A DNA stretch of 59,028 nucleotides from Bacteroidales bacterium (GCA_003142255.1 PLLO01000011.1:750453-809480), one strand, 5' to 3'. Positions 17,274 to 27,699 are shown, counted from the first letter of the stretch. Numbers and translations are program-made. The notes: generated by a model from the letters alone, not told the origin.

Positions 17274-18554
17274 CTAAAACCCTTTCTTCTTTCTCACTTC
17301 ACTTATAAGTTCCATGCCGGCCATCTTGAATTTGCTTCCATCGGAAGGTTCCGTGACATATATTTTCATTCCAGGTTTAAGTCCTTTTTCAACAATCATC
17401 TCCTTATCATTAGCCTTTCCAGGTATAATCACCTGCCGGTAACCGCTTTTTGTATAAACGAACGGAATTGTATCTGCCCCGGTATGTATACACTCACTCG
17501 GTATATAAGCAACGTTTTCGAAGGTCTCGATCATTATCTTGTTATTGGTGGTCATCGATGGTCTCAGGTTCATGTCGGTACCATCAATCTTTATCATTAC
17601 TTCAAATACCTTTGAATCGGTATTGGGAAGTTTTTCCCCGATATTCGCAATGCTCATAACGGTCCCGGAATAAATCTTGGCAGGGAAGGCGTCAATCGTG
17701 ATGACTACTTTCTGTCCTTTTTTCACTTTGTTTATCTCGATTTCGCTTACAAATGCTTTCGAAAGCATAGATGTTAGGTCAGGCAACGTTGCAACAACCC
17801 TGTCGAACGCATCAATGTTGGAACCCGCTTTCCTTTTAGTACCGAACCTGTTCTTCTTATAAATGATCATTCCTGATCCGGGTGCATAAATAGTAAAGTT
17901 TGCAAGCACCTCTTCGTAATCTTTTACTCTTCTCCCGATTCTGGTTGTCCACCAGCGCTGAGTCATGATATTTGCCTTTGTCTGAGCATCCCTGAGCAGA
18001 TAGGTTCTCAGCAGTTGCTCAAGTACCCTCTTTGCCTGGTCGTAATTGATCTCAGCCTGCCGCTGGATTTGCGGTGATTCATATTTTGAATTGTGGAATG
18101 TAAGTTCAGCTTCATCAACTGTATGCCTCTGGTTGCTTATCTGGTCCCTTATACTGTTCATCGTCATTGCTGTGTCGAGCAAGGCCATATCAAGGTTTGT
18201 CTGCAGGGATGTAAGTCTCTCCCTTGCATCCTTAAGCGAATTGTCGAGTTCAGTCTTGTCAAGAGTCGCAACAAAATCTCCCTTCTGAACGATAGTTCCT
18301 TCAGCCACCAGGTCTGTAATCTTAATATTGGTTGAATGTATATCGCGTCCCTGCGAAAATTCCGGACCTTTGATTTCGATTGAATTCTCTGCTACCAGTT
18401 CTCCCGTTGTATTAATCGTTATGTCAAATTTGCCGGAGCTGACTTCTGTAAATTGTGCTGTACTATCTTTCTTTGAAGTGATTTTATTGAAAACAGTCAG
18501 AGCAATAATTGTAGTCAAGACAACTATTAAGGTGATGACTAAGGTTCTTTTCAT
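17274..18554 (-). CDS. HlyD-like periplasmic adaptor (efflux/secretion membrane-fusion protein)
   Basis: The 426-residue protein has one N-terminal membrane anchor (about residues 5-24), a biotinyl-lipoyl-like region (ELVAENSIEIKGPE and AEGTIVQKGDFVATLDKTEL), a helical hairpin rich in Gln/Asp/Leu (about 95-200), and beta-barrel strands (VKKGQKVVITIDAFPAKIYS). It links an inner-membrane pump with an outer-membrane channel. No pump or channel gene is adjacent, so its partners must be elsewhere. Confidence 0.8.
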   Translation of the reverse strand: MKRTLVITLIVVLTTIIALTVFNKITSKKDSTAQFTEVSSGKFDITINTTGELVAENSIEIKGPEFSQGRDIHSTNIKITDLVAEGTIVQKGDFVATLDKTELDNSLKDARERLTSLQTNLDMALLDTAMTMNSIRDQISNQRHTVDEAELTFHNSKYESPQIQRQAEINYDQAKRVLEQLLRTYLLRDAQTKANIMTQRWWTTRIGRRVKDYEEVLANFTIYAPGSGMIIYKKNRFGTKRKAGSNIDAFDRVVATLPDLTSMLSKAFVSEIEINKVKKGQKVVITIDAFPAKIYSGTVMSIANIGEKLPNTDSKVFEVMIKIDGTDMNLRPSMTTNNKIMIETFENVAYIPSECIHTGADTIPFVYTKSGYRQVIIPGKANDKEMIVEKGLKPGMKIYVTEPSDGSKFKMAGMELISEVRKKKGF

Positions 18555-18752
18555 TTAATAACAATAAGATAACCGAATATTAATAAAATTTCAGGCTACG
18601 AAAGTATGAAATTAAAGTGATGGAAATATTTAGGCCAGTGCTTTTTAACTTAAATTAACATGAGGCTGGAGGCCATTCAGCGTCTGTAAAAAATAACCAT
18701 GGATCTACCTTTGGTAGCCGCCTTTATCGGCCGAAAGCACAATAAGGAGTAT

Positions 18753-18802
18753 CACAGAGTTTCGCAGGTATAATCTGCAGTGCTACTCTGTGAAACTCCG
18801 TG
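18753..18802. repeat. Inverted repeat around CACAGAGTTTC
   Basis: CACAGAGTTTC at 18753-18763 pairs with GAAACTCCGTG at 18792-18802 (one mismatch), with CTGCAG in the loop. It lies between the ends and starts of two minus-strand genes, the GH2 gene and the adaptor gene, within 262 bases that hold no gene. It could be a terminator or a dispersed repeat. Confidence 0.45.
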
Positions 18803-18816
18803 CTAAGTCCTCTTAG

Positions 18817-21354
18817 TTATTGAATCTTTATTAAAACAGAAGATCCTTTTAGTCCCTTTGATGCCGCTTTAAGGGTTATTGAACCTGATGCATTTTTATC
18901 GGCAGCCACAATAACCAGGCATAATCCGTTATAGGCTTTTTTGGATTTTGCCTGGAATGATTCATGACTGGTCGCATCTCCGTTATCGGTTGCAACAATC
19001 CTCCCTGGTCCCTCGATGCTGAAATCGAGCTGGTTGCCGCTGCGTGGGACCATTAATTTGTCCTTGTCCTCAATCTTTACAGTCACGAAGATCAAATCTT
19101 TACCGTCGGCCGAAACTGCAGGCCTGTCGGCTGCCATTGAAAGCTGGTATGCCTTACCGGTAGTTTTAACAGCATCTTCGGCCCATTTCTGGCCATTTTT
19201 ATAAGCTATCACCTTTAATTCACCAGGTTGGTAAACTACATCATCCCACCTGAGGCGATATTCAAGCTCACCCTTCTTTTTCATTCCTAGCGATTTGCCA
19301 TTCAGAAATAATTCTGCAGCATCGCCTGAGGTATATACAAAGACCGGAGTAACGAGTCCTTTCCTTTCAGGCCAGTTCCAGTGAGGCAGTATATGTGTCA
19401 TAGGCAGCTCAGGTCTCCACTTCGACTGGTAAAGCCAGAACCTGTCTTTTTTAAATCCGGCCAGATCAAAAATGCCAAAGTAACTGCTTCGCGATGGGAT
19501 CTCCTGCGTGCCAAGCTTCTCGAGCCATTTATTCAGAGCCTCTTTTCTTCTCTCGTTCCTTGCATATTTCAGATCGGTGAGATCATCATAATAAGGTGTA
19601 GACTCACCTATGTAATCAAATCCCGTCCATACAAATTCACCGAAAGTGGCCGGGAATTTATCCATCATAGTCCATTGCTGATCGGGGGTAGTAGCCCATC
19701 CGGGGTAAGCAAGATCATAGGAGCTTATCTGGAATATCCCTTTTCCGGGAAGATTGTTAAGAAGATCACCCTGAACCACCGGGAAATAATATTCTCCCCT
19801 TGAACTTATTGTTGATGCTGATTCAGTTGAAAAGAATGCAAGATTTGCATTGTCGGGAAGAGCAAAGAATTTCTGATAGTTCTGCAGGTTATAATTTATA
19901 CCGAAAACATCAAGGGATTTCTGGAATCCGTTGGTTCCAGAGCCGCCCCAGTTGCACCCCGAGGTCACCGGACGGGTCACATCTTCTGATTTAACAATTC
20001 TGTTTAATGCCAGTGCCAGGGAGGGCTTATCCTGATCGTTTACCTCGTTGCCTATACTCCAAAGGAAAACGGAAGGATGGTTTCTGTCGCGGCGGACAAG
20101 TGTTTTAAGATCTTCTACAACCCAGGCGTTGAATAACTTATTGTAGTCAAGAGGTTTCTTTGGAGTTATCCAAGCGTCAAATGCCTCATCCATAACAAGG
20201 AATCCCAGCTTATCACAGAGATCCAGGAGCTCCGGTGCCGGGGGGTTATGGCTTGTCCTTATCGCATTGCATCCCATCTCCTTAAGAAGCTCGAGCTGAC
20301 GCTCTGCAGCCCTCGTATTGAATGCAGAACCAAGGGCACCGAGATCGTGGTGGTTGCAGACTCCATTTACATTTACTTTTTTCCCGTTGAGATAAAAACC
20401 ATCCCTTGCAGTGAAATTGAGCGTTCTGAATCCGAAGTTTGTTTCAACAACATCCGCCGCTTCATCGCCTTTGTAAACATTGACAACTATTTTGTAAAGC
20501 TCAGGATTTTCAAGATCCCACAAAACCGGGTTCTTAACATACATTCCAAGAACAAAATTGTGCCTTGAAGCTGCAGGTATCAATGCTTTGATATCTCCGG
20601 TCTTTACAACCGGCTCACCGGCAGGCAGTAGTTTATTATCGAGCTTATAAACAGTTGCATTCACGGTAACAGTGGCTGGTTCATTGAGATTATTTTCAAT
20701 CTCTGCCTGCACCTCAAGTGCTGCCCGTTCTGTTTTAATCTCGGGTGCTGTACAGTAAAGTCCGTTGTGAACAACATGAACCTGGGTGGTTTTAACAAGC
20801 CATACGTTTCGGTAGATGCCTGCTCCCGGGTACCAGCGCGAATCCCAGTTCTTCGTGTCGAGTCTGACAGCAATAAGGTTCTCTTTTCCGATATTTACAT
20901 AAGGCGTGAGGTCAAGCCTGAAGGAAGTATATCCATAGGGCCATTCACCGACATATTTCCCGTTGAGCCAAACTTTTGCATTAGCCATAGCACCGTCGAA
21001 ATCGACATAAATGCGTTTATCTTTATCTGATTCTTTCAGTGTGAAATGCTTCCTGTACCATCCGATGCCTTTCCAGGGAAGCAAACCAGTGTTATTCTCA
21101 AGAGTATCGTTAAAAGGGCATTCGATTGCCCAGTCGTGAGGCACGTCTACAGTACGCCATGCATTGTCATTTACCGCAGGCATCTCCAACCCTGCAGGCT
21201 CCCTGTCAGAGGCTACGACTTCATTTGCAGCATTGAAATACTTAACAAATTTCCAGCCTTCATTGAATGATTCACGTGTGCGGGGAGCATTCTGGCCCAG
21301 CGATACGCAGGTCAGCCCCACCAAAAAGAATGCAAAAATCGATATTCGTTTCAT
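18817..21354 (-). CDS. Glycoside hydrolase family 2 (beta-galactosidase-like), secreted
   Basis: An 845-residue protein with a Sec signal (residues 1-20), a GH2 sugar-binding jelly roll (about 50-200), an immunoglobulin-like domain, and a TIM barrel. The acid/base glutamate is in LWSIGNEVND and the nucleophile lies in the FGEFVWTGFDYIGE region. C-terminal domains of the DUF4982 type (YTSGDAAELFLNGKSLG) and an Ig-like end follow. The GH2 fold releases terminal galactose, glucuronate or mannose from glycans; the specificity is open. No SusC/D pair is adjacent, so this is not an obvious polysaccharide utilisation locus. Confidence 0.9.
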   Translation of the reverse strand: MKRISIFAFFLVGLTCVSLGQNAPRTRESFNEGWKFVKYFNAANEVVASDREPAGLEMPAVNDNAWRTVDVPHDWAIECPFNDTLENNTGLLPWKGIGWYRKHFTLKESDKDKRIYVDFDGAMANAKVWLNGKYVGEWPYGYTSFRLDLTPYVNIGKENLIAVRLDTKNWDSRWYPGAGIYRNVWLVKTTQVHVVHNGLYCTAPEIKTERAALEVQAEIENNLNEPATVTVNATVYKLDNKLLPAGEPVVKTGDIKALIPAASRHNFVLGMYVKNPVLWDLENPELYKIVVNVYKGDEAADVVETNFGFRTLNFTARDGFYLNGKKVNVNGVCNHHDLGALGSAFNTRAAERQLELLKEMGCNAIRTSHNPPAPELLDLCDKLGFLVMDEAFDAWITPKKPLDYNKLFNAWVVEDLKTLVRRDRNHPSVFLWSIGNEVNDQDKPSLALALNRIVKSEDVTRPVTSGCNWGGSGTNGFQKSLDVFGINYNLQNYQKFFALPDNANLAFFSTESASTISSRGEYYFPVVQGDLLNNLPGKGIFQISSYDLAYPGWATTPDQQWTMMDKFPATFGEFVWTGFDYIGESTPYYDDLTDLKYARNERRKEALNKWLEKLGTQEIPSRSSYFGIFDLAGFKKDRFWLYQSKWRPELPMTHILPHWNWPERKGLVTPVFVYTSGDAAELFLNGKSLGMKKKGELEYRLRWDDVVYQPGELKVIAYKNGQKWAEDAVKTTGKAYQLSMAADRPAVSADGKDLIFVTVKIEDKDKLMVPRSGNQLDFSIEGPGRIVATDNGDATSHESFQAKSKKAYNGLCLVIVAADKNASGSITLKAASKGLKGSSVLIKIQ

Positions 21355-21398
21355 GTCAGTTTATGTTTGTATTTTTTTTCTAAGGTAGATAATTTGAA

Positions 21399-21406
21399 CA
21401 AAAATA
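21399..21406 (-). promoter_or_regulatory. Candidate -7 element of the GH2 gene
   Basis: On the minus strand the sequence reads TATTTTTG, which matches TAnnTTTG, 45 bases before the start codon. No -33 TTTG was found at the usual distance; the position is occupied by the heptameric tract. Confidence 0.3.
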
Positions 21407-21426
21407 CTAACTCTTTATTCTTCCTA

Positions 21427-21505
21427 CTCACTTTTACCTTTTTACTTTTACCTTTTTACTTGTATCTTTTTACTTTTGTCTTTTATCTTTTGTCTTTTAT
21501 CTTAA
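21427..21505. repeat. Heptameric TTTTRYC tract between divergent genes
   Basis: About eleven degenerate 7-base units (TTTTACC, TTTTTAC, TTTTGTC, TTTTATC) follow one another in the spacer between the GH2 gene and the M1 peptidase gene. The pyrimidine-rich strand is the plus strand. The same type of tract occurs at 38620, 40838, 45622 and 45724. Confidence 0.7.
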
Positions 21506-21515
21506 AAAATTAAAA

Positions 21516-23180
21516 ATGTCAAGGTCTTCCCTTTTAATCACTTCAGCTCTTGTAATGTTCTCAATGAGTTTTCCTGCAGAAGCACAGTATATTCCTCCAT
21601 CACTAAAACAATTTACCAGGCAGGATTCCCTCAGGGGATCAATAACACCTGAAAGGGCATGGTGGGACCTTAAGTTTTACCATCTCGACATTAAGGTAAA
21701 TCCATCGGACAGTACAATATTCGGAACAAACACGGTGGTTTACAAGGCTTTAAAGGGTGCTCCAGTTATGCAGATCGACCTTCAGGAACCGCTGAATCTT
21801 TTAAAGGCAGTTCAGAACGGGAAGGAACTGGTTTTTAATCGTGAGGGGAATGTGTACTGGATCCATATGGCAGAGAGCCAGGAACCGGGGAAAATCTATT
21901 CACTGATTCTAAGCTATGGGGGGAAGCCGAAAATATCGCTACGGCCGCCATGGGAGGGAGGTATAACCTGGAAAATGGATAAAAATAATAAGCCTTTTAT
22001 TGCATCAACCTGCCAGGAGGATGGGGCAAGCCTCTGGTGGCCCTGCAAGGACCATATGTACGACGAGCCCGACAGCATGCTGATAAGCGTTAATGTTCCA
22101 TCTGGCGTTATGGATGTATCCAATGGCAGGTTAAGAAGCGTTGTAAAACAGAAGAATAAGACAACTACCTATAACTGGTTTGTAGCAAATCCGATAGATA
22201 ATTACGGTGTTAATATAAATATTGCAGATTATGCCCATTTCTCGGAGGTATTCAAGGGTGAGAAGGGAAATCTCGACTGCAATTACTATGTACTGAAGGA
22301 GAACCTTGAAAAAGCCAGGGAGCAGTTCAAGCAGGCACCGATGATGCTTGCTGCCTTTGAGCACTGGTTCGGGCCGTACCCATTCTATGAGGACGGTTAC
22401 AAGCTGGTTGAAGTGCCGTACCTGGGAATGGAGCACCAGAGCTCGGTTACATATGGGAACGGCTACAGAAATGGTTACCGCGGAATAGACCTGAGTGGTA
22501 CCGGCTGGGGAGATAAATTCGACTTTATCATTGTCCATGAGTCGGGTCATGAATGGTTTGCAAACAGCATAACATATGAGGATGTTGCAGATATGTGGGT
22601 ACACGAAAGCTTTGCAAATTATTCAGAAAGCCTTTATGTGGAATACTATTTTGGTAAGGAGGCGGGTGCTGAATATGTCCTTGGCTGCCGTCAGAATATA
22701 AGGAATGACAGGCCTATCACAGGTATATATAATGTCAATAAAAGCGGGTCGGGAGATATGTACTACAAGGGTGGAAGCATGCTCCATTCTATTCGCCAGA
22801 TCGTTGGTGACGACGAGAAGTGGAGGGCTATCCTGCGCGGAATGAACCGGGATTTTTATCACCAGGTCGTGAAGGGATCACAGATTGAAAACTATCTCAG
22901 CGAAAAAACAGGCCGTAATCTTAAGCCTTTCTTTGATCAGTACCTGAGGGATATACGGATCCCTGTCTTCGAATATTTTATCAAAGGCACCAAACTGAGT
23001 TTCCGCTGGAATAACTGCGTTTCCGGATTCAATATGCCTTTAAAAATATTTGTCTCGGGAAAAGAAATGAAAATAGAACCGACAACCATGTTCACCAGTG
23101 TCGATCTCGGAGCAAGCAATGCCGTAATTGTCGTCGATCCGAACTATTATATCGCAGCCTTGAATATGACAGGGAAATAG
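21516..23180 (+). CDS. Secreted M1 family metallopeptidase
   Basis: The 554-residue protein has a Sec signal (residues 1-23). The zinc site is complete: H341-E342-S-G-H345, with E364 nineteen residues later (WVHESF). The exopeptidase-type motif appears as YLGMEHQS in place of GAMEN. Members remove N-terminal residues from peptides; without the long C-terminal helical domain of PepN, this is the shorter secreted Bacteroidota type. It stands between minus-strand genes with no operon partner. Confidence 0.92.
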   Translation: MSRSSLLITSALVMFSMSFPAEAQYIPPSLKQFTRQDSLRGSITPERAWWDLKFYHLDIKVNPSDSTIFGTNTVVYKALKGAPVMQIDLQEPLNLLKAVQNGKELVFNREGNVYWIHMAESQEPGKIYSLILSYGGKPKISLRPPWEGGITWKMDKNNKPFIASTCQEDGASLWWPCKDHMYDEPDSMLISVNVPSGVMDVSNGRLRSVVKQKNKTTTYNWFVANPIDNYGVNINIADYAHFSEVFKGEKGNLDCNYYVLKENLEKAREQFKQAPMMLAAFEHWFGPYPFYEDGYKLVEVPYLGMEHQSSVTYGNGYRNGYRGIDLSGTGWGDKFDFIIVHESGHEWFANSITYEDVADMWVHESFANYSESLYVEYYFGKEAGAEYVLGCRQNIRNDRPITGIYNVNKSGSGDMYYKGGSMLHSIRQIVGDDEKWRAILRGMNRDFYHQVVKGSQIENYLSEKTGRNLKPFFDQYLRDIRIPVFEYFIKGTKLSFRWNNCVSGFNMPLKIFVSGKEMKIEPTTMFTSVDLGASNAVIVVDPNYYIAALNMTGK

Positions 23181-23271
23181 GCATAAAAAATCTGCCTGAT
23201 CAATGCAACCTGCGGTAAATATCTCCCGCAGATTACGTTGATTAAGCAGATTAATTCAGGTTGGATATTTC

Positions 23272-26091
23272 TTATTGTTTTACAAATACCAACGGTCCGA
23301 ATCCTATTTTTTCAAGAGGTTTTGCCTGGGTAGCTGCATCTCCGACAACTACATAATACATTTTGTCGGGAACAATATACTTTTCTGCAATGGCCTTTGA
23401 TTCTTCAACTGTCATATTCCTGATGACATTATCCTCCTGCTTGATATAATCTTCAGGCAACCCGTATTTCGTCATTGTAGTGAGCATGCTTACCTTCGAG
23501 TCATTCGTCTCAAAACGGAGAGCATCTGACCGCAGCATACAGTTTTTAACAAACTGAAGATCGGAATCCGACAAGCCGTTCCTGAATTTTTCCAGCTCCT
23601 CCTTAATTATCTTCATTGATTCGAAAGTTGCATCTGATCTTACACTCGATGCTGCAATGAACGGTGCAATCCCTTTCATTTCCTGGAAAGCGCTGGAGGC
23701 TCCGTAGGTATAACCTTTTTGCTCGCGGAGTATCTGGTTAAGAATGCTGGTGAAAGCCCCTCCGAGCCTGTAATTGATGAAGTTGACTTTTACATAGTCG
23801 GGGTTGGACCTCGAAATGGCCGGGTATCCAAGATAAATAACAGACTGGCGCGAACCTGGAATATCGACAAAATATATTGTCGATTTATCAGGAGAAGCCG
23901 GTGCCGGATAATTGTTAAATGCAACATCATTTGCTTTCCACTCCTTCTGAAACGATTCCAGCGCTGCCAGAACCTGTTCCTTTGTCACGTTCCCGGCTAT
24001 AAGAATTCTTGTGACCTTTGGAGAGAAGCATCTGTTGTAATAACCCTTCAGATCGTTCAGGCTGATTTTGTCAATCGACTCGCGTGTACCCATAGAGCTG
24101 TACCCGAAGATATTATCCTTGCCGTAAAGCAGCCTGTAGAATGTGAGACTGGCGACGCGGTTTGGCTGGGCCAGTGCCTGGATGATATTATTTCTTGTGC
24201 GGATCTGAGCTATGCGGAATTCCGTTGTATCCCATCTCGGTTCAAGAAGGATCTCTTTCATCAGTGCCACAGTCTTTTCAAAGTTACGCGAGAGCATGCT
24301 TGCGCTCATGGTCATCTCTTCACGGCCGGCATACATATTTATGCTCGATCCCAGGAGCTCGGTCTCCTCCTCCAGCTCTTCGGGAGTTTTATTTTTTGTA
24401 CCCTGCGGCAAAACGTTTGCCACCATTGAAGCCACTCCGGGAAGGGTGATATTATCCTGTGATATTCCGCCGTCCATTACGATGCTCAAGCCTACCAGCG
24501 GAAGCTCGCTGTTTTCAATGCCGTAAACATTTATACCATTTGACAGCACTTCATGCCAGTTCTTCGGAGCGTTAACCTCAGGTTCGGATCCGGCAGGAGG
24601 TTCAATGGTGCGGTCTATTGCTGAGGATGTTTTTTCTATTATTTCTTTGCCTTCAGCAGCTATTTCAACCTTCGATGCCTGGGTTATATTCTCTTCCTTA
24701 ACACCTGCAGGTACAGAGCTGTCGGCAACCATTGCCGTCTGCCCCTTTGGAACAAAGCTGGTAACAATATGCGGTTTATCTTTAATATATTTATCATAAA
24801 CCATCTTAATGTCATTGAGAGTCACAGCCTTTATGTTTTCAATGTCTTTTTCAATGAATCCGGGATCGTTAAGGAAAGTATTATAGAATGCAAGCTGAAG
24901 CGATTTGTTAAACACACTGTTGAGACCTTCATAGAAGTTCTTTTCACTTGAAGCCTTGATCCTTTGCACATCTTTTTCGGTAATACCGTCCTTTTCAAAC
25001 CTGGCGAAAGCCTCGGCAATACCGCTCTCTATTTCCTTAAGCGACTTTCCTTCATCGGCCCTGATGTTTATGGTAAATTCGCCGGCCAGTTCGCTTGAAT
25101 TATTATAGGCTGTTGTTCTCGATGTAAGCTGTTTTTCTTTCACCAGAACCTTGTACAGAGGTGCTTTCTTGCCATCGGCAAGTACTTTTGCAAGAAAATC
25201 GAGAGCATACGCATCCTTGCTGTAAGCCTGAGGAACAGGCCATACAATAGTTATTTCAGGAGCATTGGCAAAATTATCCTCATGATAGAATTTTTTTGTC
25301 TGAGCGAGTGATACGGTCATCGGTCCGCGTGTGGCAACTTCGCCGTGCGATTTGATCTCGCCAAAATACCTGGTGAGAAGGATTTTCACCGAGTCAGGAT
25401 TGAAATCTCCTGCAAGTACAAGAGTTGCGTTATTGGGACCGTAGAATTTCCCGTAATAGTTTTTGACATCATCTATTGTTGCATTCTTGAGATCTTCCAT
25501 TTCGCCAATCACTTCCCAGTTGTACGGATGTTCAGCAGGATAGAGGTTCTTGTCGATTACATATTCTGTAAATCCATAAGGCGTATTGTCTTCCCTTTGC
25601 CTTTTTTCATTCTGCACGACGTTTTGCTGAAGAGCCATCAGATGAGGGGTGACCGAATTAATAAAGAATCCCATGCGGTCCGATTCAAGCCATAGAACCT
25701 TTTCAAGTGCATTTTTGGGGAACATCTCGAAATAGGTTGTGACATCACGGGTTGTAAATCCGTTATTCTCACCGCCGGAACCTTCAATGATCTTGTCAAA
25801 TCTTCCGGGCTCTGCATTTTCTGAGCCGCCGAAGAGAAGATGCTCAAAGAGATGGGCAAATCCTGTCTTACCGGGTGTCTCCCTGCTTGAGCCGACATGG
25901 TACATGATTGCATATGATATCATGGGATCAGAGTGATCGGCGTGAAGGATCACCTGTAGCCCGTTGGGCATAACATATTTATCATATGAAATGCTGAGTT
26001 TGTCTTTTTCAGGCGCTTTTTTGCATGCTGAAATGACCACGATCATGGCCATGACAAGTAATAACTTATTGAAAATACCGGATTTGTTCAT
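23272..26091 (-). CDS. M16 family metallopeptidase, lipoprotein
   Basis: A 939-residue protein with a lipobox signal (VVISACKK, cysteine 23). The inverted zinc motif H80-L-F-E83-H84 is in the N-terminal half with further family glutamates downstream (NEKRQRED). The second half repeats the M16 fold without the zinc motif (NVLPQGTKNKTPEELEEE), as in pitrilysin-type peptidases that close around a peptide in one chamber. It is probably attached to the outer membrane and degrades peptides in the periplasm. It converges with the M1 peptidase gene, so the two peptidases end 92 bases apart. Confidence 0.92.
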   Translation of the reverse strand: MNKSGIFNKLLLVMAMIVVISACKKAPEKDKLSISYDKYVMPNGLQVILHADHSDPMISYAIMYHVGSSRETPGKTGFAHLFEHLLFGGSENAEPGRFDKIIEGSGGENNGFTTRDVTTYFEMFPKNALEKVLWLESDRMGFFINSVTPHLMALQQNVVQNEKRQREDNTPYGFTEYVIDKNLYPAEHPYNWEVIGEMEDLKNATIDDVKNYYGKFYGPNNATLVLAGDFNPDSVKILLTRYFGEIKSHGEVATRGPMTVSLAQTKKFYHEDNFANAPEITIVWPVPQAYSKDAYALDFLAKVLADGKKAPLYKVLVKEKQLTSRTTAYNNSSELAGEFTINIRADEGKSLKEIESGIAEAFARFEKDGITEKDVQRIKASSEKNFYEGLNSVFNKSLQLAFYNTFLNDPGFIEKDIENIKAVTLNDIKMVYDKYIKDKPHIVTSFVPKGQTAMVADSSVPAGVKEENITQASKVEIAAEGKEIIEKTSSAIDRTIEPPAGSEPEVNAPKNWHEVLSNGINVYGIENSELPLVGLSIVMDGGISQDNITLPGVASMVANVLPQGTKNKTPEELEEETELLGSSINMYAGREEMTMSASMLSRNFEKTVALMKEILLEPRWDTTEFRIAQIRTRNNIIQALAQPNRVASLTFYRLLYGKDNIFGYSSMGTRESIDKISLNDLKGYYNRCFSPKVTRILIAGNVTKEQVLAALESFQKEWKANDVAFNNYPAPASPDKSTIYFVDIPGSRQSVIYLGYPAISRSNPDYVKVNFINYRLGGAFTSILNQILREQKGYTYGASSAFQEMKGIAPFIAASSVRSDATFESMKIIKEELEKFRNGLSDSDLQFVKNCMLRSDALRFETNDSKVSMLTTMTKYGLPEDYIKQEDNVIRNMTVEESKAIAEKYIVPDKMYYVVVGDAATQAKPLEKIGFGPLVFVKQ

Positions 26092-26277
26092 GTGAAATTT
26101 TATTAATAAGTTGAACGATGAAAATTTGAGTAACGAATTTATTAATTAAAAGCATAAATCTCTGCAGGAGGGGAATAAAAATCTTGCTTATTTCAGAAAT
26201 GTTGAAGCTCTGATGATATGAGTTTAGACGAATTATTTGTAGATTTACGAGTAGAAACAATTATTTAAATTAAAGAT

Positions 26278-27699
26278 ATGGGAAATAATAGCCGTCGTGA
26301 TTTTTTAAAAAAGACCATTCTGACAGGGGCCGGTCTTATAGTTCTGCCCGTGATTTACAAAAAATCTGCTTATGCAGGAGGATCTGCAAACAGCCTGATC
26401 AGGTTTGCGCAGATCGGTTGCGGACGTGAGGGTACAGCCGACTATATGGGAACGATACGTCATACCGACCTTTGCAGGATGGTAGCCGTTTGCGATCTTG
26501 ACTCAAAACGGCTCGACATTGCAAAAAGTACAGTCGAGACATTCTATAAAAACAAAGGCGAAACTAATGTTGAAGTAAAAACCTATCATGATTTTCATGA
26601 ACTGATTGCCAGTCCCGATATCGATGCAGTCATCGTAAGTGTTCCTGACCACCAGCATGCGCTGGTTGCAATTCAGGCTCTTCTTGCCGGGAAAGATGTT
26701 TATGTTCAGAAACCTCTTACATACAGCATAACTGAGGCAAAAGCACTCAGGGCAACGGTAAGGGCAAAACACAGAATACTCCAGACAGGAAGCCAGCAAC
26801 GCTCAGAAAAGCCATGGAATACCTTCAGAATAGCCAGCGAAGCAGTCCGCAATGGCCGCATTGGCAAGGTGCAGAAGGTGAAGATAGGTATAGGTATCGA
26901 CAGGCCCAAAGGTGTAAAGCCGGAACCGCAGGAGGTACCTGCCAACCTCGATTATGACCGTTGGCTGGGACCTGTTCCGAAACAGCCGTACATGGAATTC
27001 CGGGTTCATCCGCAGAATAATGTCGATGGCCGACCCGGCTGGATAACTACTGAAGATTTCGGTCTTGGCATGATAACAAACTGGGGAGCTCATCATATTG
27101 ATATTGCCCACTGGGCTCTGGGACAGGAGCTTGGCGGACCATTATCGGTCGATGCAAAGGCTGAATTCATGAAAGACGATGTCTGGACTGTACATACAAC
27201 CTATCACGTTGAAATGATGTACCCCGGAGATGTTCAGGTCATTCTTGATAACACATTTACAAACGGAATTGAATTCATCGGAACAGAAGGAACTGCATTT
27301 TGTGCGCGTGGAGCAGAAAGGGTAACTGCCAGTGATCCTGTAAATGCAAACGGCGGTGGCAGCAAAGGTCCTTTATGGGCAACAAATGATAAGATTCTTT
27401 ACCCCAGAATAGGCCCTGAGGGAAAAATATGGATGCCAAGCCAGGATCATTACCGCAACTGGCTCGAAAGCATCATCAGCAGAAAAGACCCGATTGCTCC
27501 AGTGGAACATTCGGCCCGGTCACTTGAAGCATGCGCAACGGCATGGATATCCATGAAGCTCGGCCGCAAGCTTGAATGGGATCCGAAAAAGGAAATGTTC
27601 AAAAAAGACAAGGAAGCCAATGCTATGATGACCCGGAAGCCTTCTTCACCGGAATACGACCTGGCCCTTCTTATGAAGAAGGCAGGATTGAAGTTTTAA
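26278..27699 (+). CDS. Second Tat-exported Gfo/Idh/MocA family oxidoreductase
   Basis: The 473-residue protein starts with a twin-arginine signal (NSRRDFLKKTILTGAG, residues 4-19). The dinucleotide loop is FAQIGCGREGTADY. The catalytic-lysine motif is VQKPLTYS, with Q where most relatives have E. The C-terminal domain has NWGAHHIDIAHWAL. It differs enough from the 8411 protein in sequence and length to be a separate clade. The substrate is unknown. No terminator is obvious, but a repeat-rich 668-base region follows. Confidence 0.88.
   Translation: MGNNSRRDFLKKTILTGAGLIVLPVIYKKSAYAGGSANSLIRFAQIGCGREGTADYMGTIRHTDLCRMVAVCDLDSKRLDIAKSTVETFYKNKGETNVEVKTYHDFHELIASPDIDAVIVSVPDHQHALVAIQALLAGKDVYVQKPLTYSITEAKALRATVRAKHRILQTGSQQRSEKPWNTFRIASEAVRNGRIGKVQKVKIGIGIDRPKGVKPEPQEVPANLDYDRWLGPVPKQPYMEFRVHPQNNVDGRPGWITTEDFGLGMITNWGAHHIDIAHWALGQELGGPLSVDAKAEFMKDDVWTVHTTYHVEMMYPGDVQVILDNTFTNGIEFIGTEGTAFCARGAERVTASDPVNANGGGSKGPLWATNDKILYPRIGPEGKIWMPSQDHYRNWLESIISRKDPIAPVEHSARSLEACATAWISMKLGRKLEWDPKKEMFKKDKEANAMMTRKPSSPEYDLALLMKKAGLKF

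Noticed and set aside
18817-21354. Polysaccharide utilisation locus around the GH2 gene
   Set aside because: No SusC/SusD pair, regulator or second glycosidase is adjacent; the GH5 gene is 11 kb away.
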